From contig CAWCKS010000001.1 in NCBI GenBank assembly GCA_963796195.1, positions 248,001 through 312,000 of the forward strand: DNA of 64,000 nt, in the 5' to 3' direction. The position numbers and the translations under genes were made by a program. A model generated the notes under the pieces. That model did not search any database. It was not told the DNA's origin and saw nothing but the letters and a program-made list of their open reading frames with translations. Shown piece by piece: positions 27,394 through 35,437 of the stretch. Numbering within the stretch: the first letter of the stretch is position 1; each line of letters opens with the position of its first letter. The stretch comes from CAWCKS01 sp963796195. Its GTDB lineage: Bacteria; Pseudomonadota; Alphaproteobacteria; Rhizobiales; Xanthobacteraceae.

Positions 27394-28272
27394 ATGCGGC
27401 GCTCGACAGAGCGCGCGCGCGCCAAAGTCAATCTGACGCTTCACGTCAGAGGCAGGCGCGCCGACGGCTATCACGACCTCGAAAGTCTCGTTGCGTTCGG
27501 CGATTGCGCCGACGGCCTGACGCTGGCGCCGGCGTCCGAGCTGGCGCTGCGCGTGTCAGGGCCGCGCGCGGCTGAATGTGGCAATCTCGATGACAACCTG
27601 GTCTTGAAGGCAGCGCGTGCGCTCGGCGAGCTGATCTCGGGTTTGAAAGCCGGCGCCTTTGAGCTTGACAAGCACTTGCCCGCGGCTGCGGGGATCGGCG
27701 GCGGATCGGCGGATGCCGCGGCGGCGTTGCGTCTGCTCGCACGCGCTAATGACTTGGGCGCCGACGACGAGCGCGTTGCGGACGCAGGTCGCGCCACCGG
27801 CGCAGATGTCCCGGTGTGCCTGAGATCATCGGCCTGCGTCATGCGCGGTGTGGGCGAGAAGCTGTCGGCAGCAGGCATGCCGCCGCTGCCCGGCGTGCTG
27901 GTCAATCCCGGCGTGCCCGTTGCAACAAAAGACGTGTTTGCAGCGCTCGGCCTGAAGGCGGGCGATGCGTTTGGTGCGGATCAACGAGCCGCGCCGATCG
28001 CCTGGCCGGGAACGACGTCACCAGCCGACTGGCTCCACGCGATCGCGTCAGGCCGCAACGATCTGGAGCCGCCGGCGCTGCGCATCCAGCCGGTGATTGG
28101 CGATGTTCTCGCCGCGCTACGCGGGAGTGACGGCTGCCATTTGGCGCGCATGTCCGGTTCAGGCGCGACCTGCTTCGGCCTATTCCGCGATAGGGCTGCA
28201 GCTCAAGCCGCTGAGCAACGCATCCGTGCCAGGCAACCACATTGGTGGGTCGTGGCGACCACGCTAAGCTGA
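27394..28272 (+). CDS. ispE: 4-diphosphocytidyl-2-C-methyl-D-erythritol kinase
   Basis: 292 residues from the ATG at 27394, 32 bases after the TPR gene. This is a GHMP kinase: ARAKVNLTLHVRGRRADGYH at the start holds the conserved Lys and substrate loop, PAAAGIGGGSADAAAALRL is the ATP-binding glycine motif, and MSGSGATCFGLF is the third GHMP motif. It phosphorylates CDP-methylerythritol in the non-mevalonate isoprenoid pathway. The polyprenyl synthase on the opposite strand (28312-29352) uses the pathway's products; the two genes converge. Confidence 0.96.
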   Translation: MRRSTERARAKVNLTLHVRGRRADGYHDLESLVAFGDCADGLTLAPASELALRVSGPRAAECGNLDDNLVLKAARALGELISGLKAGAFELDKHLPAAAGIGGGSADAAAALRLLARANDLGADDERVADAGRATGADVPVCLRSSACVMRGVGEKLSAAGMPPLPGVLVNPGVPVATKDVFAALGLKAGDAFGADQRAAPIAWPGTTSPADWLHAIASGRNDLEPPALRIQPVIGDVLAALRGSDGCHLARMSGSGATCFGLFRDRAAAQAAEQRIRARQPHWWVVATTLS

Positions 28273-28311
28273 TCCGGTCTCGAAGCCGATAGCACGGACG
28301 AAGAAGCGGGC

Positions 28312-29352
28312 CTAGTACGACCGCGCCAGACAGAACGCGACGACCTGCTCGAGCGCGCTCTTCATCTGCGACGGCGGAAACAGCGCCAGCGCGTCGATCG
28401 CCATCGCGCCGTAATGGTGGGCGCGGCTGACCGTGTCCTCGAGAGTGCGGTGCTTGACCATCAAGCCGATGGCGTGATCAAGGTCGCCTTCGGAAATCTC
28501 GCCGCGCTCCAGCGTCCGCACCCAGAACTCGCGCTCGGCGTCGTTGCCGCGGCGGAACGCGAGCACCACGGGAAGCGTGATCTTGCCCTCGCGAAAATCG
28601 TCACCGACATTCTTGCCGAGTTTGGCGGCTTTGCCGCCGTAGTCCAGCGCGTCGTCGACCAGCTGGAACGCGATGCCGAGATTCATGCCAGCGGAGCGGC
28701 AGGCCGCCTGCTCGGCGCGTGAGCGGCTTGCCAGTACCGGGCCGACCTCGCAAGCAGCTGCGAACAGCTCGGCGGTCTTGCCGCGCACGACGGCAAGATA
28801 TTCGTCCTCGGTGGTGGCGGTGTTCTTTGCCGCCGCGAGCTGCATCACTTCGCCCTCGGCGATGGTGGCCGCGGCCTGCGAGAGAATATCGAGCGCGCGC
28901 AGCGAGCCGACCTCGACCATCATGCGGAAAGCCTGGCCGAGCAGGAAGTCGCCGACCAGCACACTCGCCTCGTTGCCCCACAGCATGCGCGCCGACAGCT
29001 TGCCACGACGCAACTCGCTTTCGTCGACCACGTCGTCATGCAGCAGCGTTGCGGTGTGCATGAACTCGACCGCGGCGGCGAGCTTGACATGACCGTCGCC
29101 CGAATAGCCGTTGAGGTTCGCCATCGCGAGCGTCAGCATCGGCCGCAGCCGTTTTCCCCCCGACGAAATCAGGTGGTTGGCGACCTCCGGAATCATCGTG
29201 ACGTCGGAGCCGGTGCGCGACAGGATGGTGGCGTTGACGCGCTCCATATCGGTCGCCACCAGGGCCACCAGCTGGTCAATCGAGGCGTTCGGGCTCTCGA
29301 AAGGAACAATCACCGCCACGTCGGCTTCTCCAGGCTCTGCCGCTTCTATCAA
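28312..29352 (-). CDS. Long-chain polyprenyl diphosphate synthase
   Basis: 346 residues. Both aspartate-rich motifs are present: LLHDDVVDE (first, DDxxD) and LVDDALDYGG (second). GGKRLRPMLTLAMANL is the conserved binding segment near residue 70. The enzyme condenses isopentenyl diphosphate units to build the ubiquinone side chain; alphaproteobacteria usually make Q10, so decaprenyl is the likelier product, but chain length cannot be read directly. The frame is intact. Confidence 0.93.
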   Translation of the reverse strand: MIEAAEPGEADVAVIVPFESPNASIDQLVALVATDMERVNATILSRTGSDVTMIPEVANHLISSGGKRLRPMLTLAMANLNGYSGDGHVKLAAAVEFMHTATLLHDDVVDESELRRGKLSARMLWGNEASVLVGDFLLGQAFRMMVEVGSLRALDILSQAAATIAEGEVMQLAAAKNTATTEDEYLAVVRGKTAELFAAACEVGPVLASRSRAEQAACRSAGMNLGIAFQLVDDALDYGGKAAKLGKNVGDDFREGKITLPVVLAFRRGNDAEREFWVRTLERGEISEGDLDHAIGLMVKHRTLEDTVSRAHHYGAMAIDALALFPPSQMKSALEQVVAFCLARSY

Positions 29353-29476
29353 CAGCGGCCAATTACCCCGAAACCATAGGAATTGCCATAGGTCGCGGCA
29401 AGGGACGAAAAGACGCTGGCTTGATATCGTGATATGTGTGGTTCGCAGGAATAAATGGTTTTGTCAGGGGGTCGCA

Positions 29477-29704
29477 TTGCGCGAACTGATCAGGGCGAAT
29501 GATGCCGTGCTGGTCTCGGCGGTCGGCGCGCTGCTTGACGGCGCGGGCATCAAGTATCTCGTGCTCGATCAGAACATGAGCGTGATCGAGGGGTCGCTCG
29601 GTATCCTGCCGCGCCGGATTCTGGTCGGCGATGACGACGCCATGCAGGCGCGCCGGATCATGAAAGATGCGGGGCTTGCCCACGAGCTCAGGCCTGATGA
29701 GTGA
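29477..29704 (+). CDS. DUF2007 domain protein
   Basis: 75 residues from a TTG at 29477, preceded by AGGGGG; an in-frame GTG at 29438 would add 13 residues unlike the family. LRELIRANDAVLVSAVGALL, VLDQNMSVIEGSLGILPRR and ILVGDDDAMQARRIMKDAG are the standard DUF2007 pattern, a small alpha-beta domain thought to act as a signalling or ligand-binding module. Its stop overlaps the start of the following methyltransferase (ATGAGTGA), so the two are probably translationally coupled. Confidence 0.87.
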   Translation: MRELIRANDAVLVSAVGALLDGAGIKYLVLDQNMSVIEGSLGILPRRILVGDDDAMQARRIMKDAGLAHELRPDE

Positions 29705-30465
29705 TGTGCCGACGTTGCTCAGCGAGGACGATTTTCTTGGCGGCAAGATCCGGCTGAAGCAACCGAAGCGTGGCCATCGCGCCGGTCATGACGCGGTGCT
29801 GCTTGCCGCGGCGACGCCGGCAAGACCCGGTGACTGTGTCGTCGATCTTGGCGCTGGCGTCGGCGCGGCCGGTCTTGCTATCGCGAGGCGTATCCACGGC
29901 GTCGACCTCGTGCTGGTCGAGCATGACGAAGCCCTGGCGGATATCGCGCGGTCCAATCTCGTGGCGAACAAGCTCAACGGACGCGCGATTGCGCTCGACG
30001 TCACAGCGAGCGCGGCCACGTTCGCTGCTGCCGGTGTGCCACCCGACAGCGCTGATCGCGTGCTGATGAAATCCGCCCTTCAATGATCGCTCGCGCCACC
30101 AGGCCTCGCCGGATGCGGCTCGCCGCAGCGCGCATGAAGAGCACGACGACACGCTTGCCGCCTGGATGCGGACCGTCAGGCGCATCCTGAAGCCGGCAGG
30201 CACCATCTCATTGATCTGGCGCGCCGAGGGCATGGCAAGAGTCCTTGCGGCGCTCGAAGTGGGATTCGGCGACATCCGAGTGCTACCTGTCTATCCGCGT
30301 CCCGACGCGCCGGCCGTCCGCATCCTCGTTCGCGCAACCAAGAGCAGCCGCGCCGGGGCGTCACTCATGCCCGGCATCCTCCTTAACGACGCGGCAGGCG
30401 GTGTACCCGATGGCGTTCAGGCCGTACTCAACGGTGATGCCGTTTTGCCGCTGGCAAGAACATGA
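29697..30465 (+). CDS. TrmN6-like N6-adenine methyltransferase, one frameshift
   Basis: The ATG at 29697 lies inside the end of the DUF2007 gene. VPTLLSEDDFLGGKIRLKQP and the cofactor motif VVDLGAGVGAAGLAIARR match COG4123 methylases. At 30069-30071 an extra A turns the catalytic NPPFND into a frame with an early stop; removing it restores NPPFNDRSRHQASPD and continues to 30465, about 255 residues. Relatives methylate A37 of valine tRNA at N6. The C-terminal half (LKPAGTISLIWRAEGMARVL) is intact, arguing for a sequencing error. Confidence 0.85.
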
Positions 30466-30520
30466 CGTGCGGAGCCTTTGCGGTTCCCGCGACGTTGCCT
30501 TGTCCAGATGGTCTTGAGTG

Positions 30521-30604
30521 TCAGCGCGGCTCGGCAGGAGACCGTGGTGCCCGAATTGCAGCCAGCAATGTTCCAAAAAGCAGCATCGCCAGATAGATTT
30601 TCAT
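30521..30604 (-). CDS. Possible 27-residue hydrophobic peptide
   Basis: A minus-strand frame from the ATG at 30604 reads MKIYLAMLLFGTLLAAIRAP followed by seven more residues and a stop. The first 17 residues would span a membrane. GGGGC lies upstream at a workable distance. It sits in the gap between the TrmN6-like gene and the S49 peptidase. Size and composition alone are weak evidence. Confidence 0.25.
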   Translation of the reverse strand: MKIYLAMLLFGTLLAAIRAPRSPAEPR

Positions 30605-30739
30605 CGGTAGCCCCGTCCCTGGCCGCCCCGTTGCGGCGCTACCTGCCGGCAAGCAAGATGTGTTCCAGATATTAACAAATGTGGTTAAGAAAATGTTGAG
30701 CAAGGGTTTGGCGAGGCGTCCGGCCGCAGGTATCGCGTC

Positions 30740-31609
30740 ATGATGGGTTGGCTGCGCGAATTGTTGCCGGCGCGTTTGCGGGGCGATCGCCCCGTTGTGC
30801 CGGTGGTGCGCCTGAGCGGGGTGATCGGGGCGGTCACCCCGCTGCGACCGGGACTGACGCTGCTTGGCGTGTCGCGCCTGCTGCAGCGGGCGTTCGACAC
30901 CAGGGGCGCGAAGGCGGTTGCGCTCTCGATCAATTCGCCCGGCGGATCGCCGGTGCAGTCGCACCAGATCTATCAGCGCATCCGCCAGCTCGCGGCAGAG
31001 AAGAAGCTGCCGGTGCTGGTGTTCGTCGAGGACGTTGCCGCGTCCGGCGGCTACATGATCGCCTGCGCGGGCGATGAGATCATTTGCGATCCTTCATCGA
31101 TCGTCGGCTCGATCGGCGTCGTCGGTGGCTCGTTCGGCTTTGAGGGATTGATCGAGAAGCTCGGCATCGAGCGGCGGCTCTACACCTCGGGCAAGCACAA
31201 GGCGATGCTCGATCCGTTCCTGCCCGAAAACCCCGACGACGTCGCGCGGCTCAAGATGCTGCAGAGTGAAATCCATGCGATGTTCATCGACCTCGTCAAG
31301 CGCAGCCGTGGTGCGAAGTTGAGGGGCGATGAGGACGAGTTGTTCTCAGGCGCGTACTGGACCGGTCAGACCTCGATCAATCTCGGCTTGAGTGATACCA
31401 TCGGCGATCTGCGGTCGGTGCTGCGGGCGCGTTATGGCGACAAGGTTCGCACGCCGTTGATGGCGCCGGCCACGGGCCTGCTCTCCGGCATACTCGGTCG
31501 GCGCCCGGCTGCCGATGCATTGGTGCAGCTTGGAAGGTCAGGGCTGTCCGCTGAAGACCTGATTTCGGCGCTGGAAGCCCGGGCGATCTGGTCGCGTTAC
31601 GGCTTTTAG
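30740..31609 (+). CDS. S49-family (SohB/SppA-like) serine peptidase
   Basis: 289 residues. The first strand is PVVPVVRLSGVIG. SINSPGGSPVQSHQIYQRIR forms the oxyanion region, and the nucleophile serine is in VAASGGYMIACAGDEI. PSSIVGSIGVVGGSFGF and TSGKHKAMLDPF follow, the last with the candidate general-base lysine. There is no long N-terminal membrane anchor, so it is the compact single-domain form. These enzymes degrade signal peptides and membrane protein fragments. A small membrane protein gene follows. Confidence 0.92.
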   Translation: MMGWLRELLPARLRGDRPVVPVVRLSGVIGAVTPLRPGLTLLGVSRLLQRAFDTRGAKAVALSINSPGGSPVQSHQIYQRIRQLAAEKKLPVLVFVEDVAASGGYMIACAGDEIICDPSSIVGSIGVVGGSFGFEGLIEKLGIERRLYTSGKHKAMLDPFLPENPDDVARLKMLQSEIHAMFIDLVKRSRGAKLRGDEDELFSGAYWTGQTSINLGLSDTIGDLRSVLRARYGDKVRTPLMAPATGLLSGILGRRPAADALVQLGRSGLSAEDLISALEARAIWSRYGF

Positions 31610-31711
31610 CGCGGATCAAAACGCCGAAAAGCGCCGGATTCTGCCATAATTTTCGGGAACAATGGCGTCGGCGATCGGATTAAACCCGTGCGCGAGATTA
31701 CGAGGCCTGCC

Positions 31712-31906
31712 ATGCCGCCGCTGATCGTTGTTGCCCTTGGAGCGCTGGGAGGCGCCGTGCTGGTGCGCTGGGCGTTGCGCGAGGCGCAGCGGATCAATCA
31801 CGAGCTCGAGGAAGCGCGGTTCGCGAAGGTGCGTGAGAACCCGCGCGAGCCGCGCATTCAAACGCTGCGCCGCGATCCCGTCACTGGCGTCTACCGCCCG
31901 AACTAG
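31712..31906 (+). CDS. Small conserved membrane protein of unknown function
   Basis: 64 residues from the ATG at 31712, with GAGG six bases upstream; an in-frame GTG at 31688 is less likely. The N-terminus PPLIVVALGALGGAVLVRW is a single membrane helix, followed by a charged stretch (EEARFAKVRENPREPRIQTL) and a C-terminal RRDPVTGVYRPN. The end resembles short conserved hypothetical proteins of Bradyrhizobium. Function unknown. Confidence 0.6.
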   Translation: MPPLIVVALGALGGAVLVRWALREAQRINHELEEARFAKVRENPREPRIQTLRRDPVTGVYRPN

Positions 31907-32087
31907 CCAATACCCACTGCAAGAAAGTGCCGGCGCGCGGCGGGGCATCGCAGCGCGGCCGGCGAGCATCGCGTGGAGGTCTTGTTACCGCGCGATTCTC
32001 GACCCGGCTGTCCCGGGTATCTTCGTTGAGCATCGCGCCGAGCATGGCGATCACCAGCGCGGCTGCGAAAATGTCCAAAGCGATCAT
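31881..32087 (-). CDS. Possible small membrane protein 1
   Basis: A 68-residue frame from the ATG at 32087 has GAGG about 9 bases upstream. It starts MIALDIFAAALVIAMLGAML, one clear hydrophobic helix, and continues as a basic, Arg/Pro-rich tail. Its 3' end overlaps that of the plus-strand gene ending at 31906. The tail looks like non-coding translation, so only the N-terminal part is suggestive. Confidence 0.3.
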   Translation of the reverse strand: MIALDIFAAALVIAMLGAMLNEDTRDSRVENRAVTRPPRDARRPRCDAPPRAGTFLQWVLASSGGRRQ

Positions 32088-32222
32088 CGTCGTTGCCTCG
32101 CACCGCATCAGCTGGCCACGCTGCCGCGATCGCCTGATCGATGACGAGCAGGCAACCGCGCGACATTGCGACAGTCGCTCGCGCTCTGCGCGGGCAACCG
32201 GCTTCAGTGGATGCGCGTCAGG

Positions 32223-32324
32223 TTACTGAGCGGCGAAACGACCGCGACGCGCTTCATTGGTCGCGACCTCACCGAGCGCGAGCAACAGCGTCACCGCGAT
32301 GACGATCGGAAACATCATGATCAT
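32223..32324 (-). CDS. Possible small membrane protein 2
   Basis: 33 residues from the ATG at 32324, with a strong AGGGGG about 6 bases upstream. The peptide begins MIMMFPIVIAVTLLLALGEV and ends in a short basic tail. A single membrane helix with positive C-terminal charge is the pattern of many bacterial small membrane proteins. The good ribosome-binding site makes it more credible than its neighbour at 31881. Confidence 0.4.
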   Translation of the reverse strand: MIMMFPIVIAVTLLLALGEVATNEARRGRFAAQ

Positions 32325-32655
32325 GTGAACCCCCTGCCTGAACGGAGCGCGGTGATGCCCGCGGCTCTCTTGTTTTCCGGCTTTCACCGGGCGCATTGGC
32401 GCGCGCCTTGAGGGATAGCGTGGCAATTCCTAACAAGCGGTCGTGCCGCCGGCGCGTTCTTGGGGTGTGGTTACGGCAGGGGCTTTTCGTTTCGTCAGTT
32501 TGTGCATGTGCGGGCAAGGTTCCGGCAACCAAACGGGATGGCTTGCATTGCCGCGATGTCGCCGATAGTTTCGGGTCGCTTAAACCCGTTTCTTCGACTT
32601 TTCCAGCCGCACATGATCGTTCGAAGACTGGCCACGATCGAGAGTTTTGATCGCG
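32325..32655. other. Intergenic region before the serine hydrolase
   Basis: About 330 bases without a supportable gene. It must contain the promoters of the plus-strand serine hydrolase and, if real, of the minus-strand small peptide. No clear hairpin, operator or riboswitch is visible. Confidence 0.4.
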
Positions 32656-34062
32656 ATGCGTAAAATACTGCTCGCTCTGTTGGCCCTCATTGTTCTTGGC
32701 GGCGCTGCGGCTGCGGTTTTCGCAGTGCAGTACCGTCCCGACCGCGCTATCAGCGTCGCGACCGAATACATCGCCCACACGCTCTGCACGACAACCTTCG
32801 TCTCCAATCTCGATCCCGACCAGGTCTATCGCGAGGCGTTGCGGCCCGCACGCGGCATCCGTCTGCTCAACCGCGGCATCCGTTACAATGTCGACAAGCT
32901 GCGCAAGGAGGTGACGGTCGACTTCCTGCGCAACTTCGACGGCTATGCGGTGTTTCGCGGCGAAAGCGGCTGCGTGATCGGGCACGACGGCGAGTACATT
33001 CCGCCGATCATGGACCCGGACCGGAGCGAGGAAATCGCATCGGTGTTGCCCGACATTTCCGGGCCCGATGTCGTCGTGCCGAAGAATGACAAGCTGAAGG
33101 CCGCGCTCGACCGCGCTTTCGCCGAACCCGACCATGGGCCGCGTCGTCACACCAAGGCGGTCGTCGTCCTCCATAACGGCAAGATCATCGCTGAACGTTA
33201 CGCTCCGGAGATCAAAATCGATACGAGCCTGCTCGGCTATTCGTTGTCGAAGTCGGTCGTCAACGCGTTGGTCGGTATTCTGGTTCGCCAGGGCAAGCTC
33301 AAGGTCGATGGTCCCGCGCCGGTCGACGAATGGAAGGACGCCAGCGATCCGCGTCACGTCATCTCGATCGAAAACCTGATGCGGATGACGAGCGGCCTCG
33401 ATCTCGACGAGACCAATTCGGGCTTCGATCCAGCCTCGCAAATCCTGTCGCTCGAAGGCGATATGGCGGGTGCTTCTGCGCGCGCGCCGCTGAAGGCGCT
33501 GCCGGGTATCCGCTGGCATTACTCGAGCCCGAGCACGTTGATCCTGTCGCGCATCGTCAAGAACAACGTCGGCGGCCAGGCCGATGCGGTCGAGCGGTTT
33601 GCCCGGCGCGAGCTGTTCGGGCCGCTCGGCATGAAGGCGATGACGCTGGAGTTCGATGGGCAGGGCACCCCGGTCGGCTCGACGTTCTTTCTTGGCCGGG
33701 CACGTGACTGGGCGCGGTTCGGTGAGCTCTATCGGCTCGACGGCGTTATCGAAGGAAAGCGCATCTTGCCGGAAGGCTGGGTAAAGTGGTCGGCGACGCC
33801 GACCGTCGAATCCTCCGAAGGTTATGCCGCGGGCTTCTGGACCAACCAGGGCGACAGCCGTGGCGCGAAAGCGCGCGTAAAAGAGGGTTTCCCGCCCAAT
33901 TCGTTCATGGCAGTCGGCGCCCTCGGCCAGCGCATCGTGATTGTGCCATCGAGCAAACTGGTGGTGGTCCGGATGGGCGTGACCCAGGACTTTTCCAGTT
34001 CGGACTACGGCGTGGCCCGCCTCGTCTCCGACGTCATCGCCGCGATCGGTAACGGCACCTGA
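32656..34062 (+). CDS. Beta-lactamase-related serine hydrolase, membrane-anchored
   Basis: 468 residues from the ATG at 32656 (MRKILLALLALIVLGGAAAA), an uncleaved or signal-type membrane segment. The catalytic domain is of the class C beta-lactamase/DD-peptidase fold: the SxxK nucleophile is in GYSLSKSVVNALVG, and WHYSSPSTLILSRI supplies the tyrosine motif (YSS in place of YxN). Further conserved parts are LMRMTSGLDLDETN and FARRELFGPLGM. Such proteins are usually periplasmic esterases or peptidases and seldom confer resistance. About 140 residues between the anchor and the hydrolase domain are family-specific. Confidence 0.88.
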   Translation: MRKILLALLALIVLGGAAAAVFAVQYRPDRAISVATEYIAHTLCTTTFVSNLDPDQVYREALRPARGIRLLNRGIRYNVDKLRKEVTVDFLRNFDGYAVFRGESGCVIGHDGEYIPPIMDPDRSEEIASVLPDISGPDVVVPKNDKLKAALDRAFAEPDHGPRRHTKAVVVLHNGKIIAERYAPEIKIDTSLLGYSLSKSVVNALVGILVRQGKLKVDGPAPVDEWKDASDPRHVISIENLMRMTSGLDLDETNSGFDPASQILSLEGDMAGASARAPLKALPGIRWHYSSPSTLILSRIVKNNVGGQADAVERFARRELFGPLGMKAMTLEFDGQGTPVGSTFFLGRARDWARFGELYRLDGVIEGKRILPEGWVKWSATPTVESSEGYAAGFWTNQGDSRGAKARVKEGFPPNSFMAVGALGQRIVIVPSSKLVVVRMGVTQDFSSSDYGVARLVSDVIAAIGNGT

Positions 34063-34101
34063 CCCTCTTTGAGCGCGCGTCCGCCTAGCCTATAAGGCCT
34101 G

Positions 34102-35037
34102 ATGGATTCCTTGCCCCCGCACATGCGCCCGGAACGCTCGTTCCAGGGCTTCATCCTGGCCCTGCAGCGTTTCTGGGCGGAGCAGGGTTGCGTCATCCTG
34201 CAGCCCTACGACATGGAAATGGGCGCGGGCACGTTTCACCCGGCGACCACGCTGCGCGCGCTCGGACCAAAGCCCTGGAAGGCGGCCTACGTGCAGCCAT
34301 CACGCCGCCCGAAGGACGGCCGCTACGGTGAAAACCCGAACCGCATGCAGTACTACTACCAGTTCCAGGTGATCATGAAGCCCTCGCCGCTGAACCTGCA
34401 GGAGCTTTACCTGCAGTCGCTCAAGGCGATCGGCATCGACTCCCGTGTGCACGACATCCGCTTCGTCGAGGACGATTGGGAGAGCCCGACGCTCGGTGCC
34501 TGGGGTCTCGGCTGGGAGTGCTGGTGCGATGGCATGGAGGTCTCGCAATTCACCTACTTCCAGCAGGTTGCGGGCTTTGAGTGTGCGCCGGTATCGGGTG
34601 AGCTGACCTACGGCCTCGAGCGCCTTGCGATGTACGTGCAGGGCGTCGATCGCTTCACGGATTTGAACTTCAATGGACGCGACGGCGCCGAGAAGGTCAC
34701 TTATGGCGACATCTTCCTGCAGGCCGAGCAGGAATATTCGCGGCACAATTTCGAATATGCCGATACCGTGATGCTGTTCGAGCAGTTCAAGATGGCGGAG
34801 AACGCCTGCCGCAAATATCTCGCCGATGGCTGGCGCGACGGTCACAATGCGAGACAACATCTCATGGCTCTGCCGGCCTACGATCAGTGCATCAAGGCGA
34901 GCCACGTCTTCAATCTTCTCGATGCGCGGGGAGTGATTTCAGTCACCGAGCGGCAAAGCTATATCCTGCGCGTGCGCGAACTGGCAAAAGCGTGCGGCGA
35001 AGCCTGGTTACACACAGAAGGGGGAGGAGCCTCATGA
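34102..35037 (+). CDS. glyQ: Glycyl-tRNA synthetase alpha subunit
   Basis: 311 residues, standard for the bacterial alpha-beta type enzyme. SFQGFILALQRFWAEQGCVI, EMGAGTFHPATTLRALGPK, and FVEDDWESPTLGAWGLGWE are the conserved catalytic-core motifs. The alpha subunit activates glycine with ATP and pairs with GlyS (35438-37672) as a tetramer. Its stop overlaps the ATG of a CDGSH protein gene by 4 bases, so that protein is translated together with it. Confidence 0.97.
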   Translation: MDSLPPHMRPERSFQGFILALQRFWAEQGCVILQPYDMEMGAGTFHPATTLRALGPKPWKAAYVQPSRRPKDGRYGENPNRMQYYYQFQVIMKPSPLNLQELYLQSLKAIGIDSRVHDIRFVEDDWESPTLGAWGLGWECWCDGMEVSQFTYFQQVAGFECAPVSGELTYGLERLAMYVQGVDRFTDLNFNGRDGAEKVTYGDIFLQAEQEYSRHNFEYADTVMLFEQFKMAENACRKYLADGWRDGHNARQHLMALPAYDQCIKASHVFNLLDARGVISVTERQSYILRVRELAKACGEAWLHTEGGGAS

Positions 35038-35282
35038 GCGAAGTGCCAAGCATTGGCGGCCGTGCGCCGCTGCCGATCGACGTCGAAGCCGGCAAGGATT
35101 ACTACTGGTGCGCCTGCGGCAAATCGTCGAAGCAGCCATTCTGCGACGGCAGCCACAAGGGTTCGACGTTCTCGCCGATGAAGTACACCGCCGACAAGAC
35201 CGGCCGCGTGTTCTTCTGCACCTGCAAGCGCACCAGCAAGCAGCCGCTGTGCGACGGCACGCACAAGACTCTGCCGGCGTAA
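35034..35282 (+). CDS. Double-CDGSH iron-sulfur protein
   Basis: 82 residues; the start ATG shares ATGA with the glyQ stop. Two CDGSH motifs are present: Cys26, Cys28, Cys37 and His41 (CACGKSSKQPFCDGSH) and Cys62, Cys64, Cys73 and His77 (CTCKRTSKQPLCDGTH). Each binds a 2Fe-2S cluster with three Cys and one His. There is no membrane segment, so it is soluble, like bacterial tandem CDGSH proteins that act in redox or cluster transfer. Its location within the glyQ-glyS unit is notable. Confidence 0.93.
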   Translation: MSEVPSIGGRAPLPIDVEAGKDYYWCACGKSSKQPFCDGSHKGSTFSPMKYTADKTGRVFFCTCKRTSKQPLCDGTHKTLPA

Positions 35283-35293
35283 GCTTAGATTCC

Positions 35294-35408
35294 CCATCCT
35301 GAGGAGCGCCGCGTAGCGGTGCGTCTCGAAGGATGAGGCCCGAAGCTTCTGCAACTGGTGGCCTCATGGTTCGAGACGGAGCTTTGCTCCTCCTCACCAT
35401 GAGGATCA
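35294..35408. repeat. Dispersed inverted repeat between the CDGSH gene and glyS
   Basis: CGTCTCGAAGGATGAGGC at 35323-35340 pairs with GCCTCATGGTTCGAGACG at 35362-35379 (16 of 18). An outer pair, CATCCTGAGGAGCG and GCTCCTCCTCACCATGAGG, flanks it. This is a common Bradyrhizobium intergenic repeat as I remember it. The transcript would fold into a long stem between two genes otherwise expected to be in one operon. Confidence 0.65.
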
Positions 35409-35437
35409 AATGCGAGTTCGCGCGAAGAATCACTGGA

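Noticed and set aside
32656..34062. Antibiotic-resistance beta-lactamase
   Set aside because: The SxxK fold is present, but the long family-specific N-terminal part, altered YxN motif (YSS) and context fit the general serine hydrolase group.
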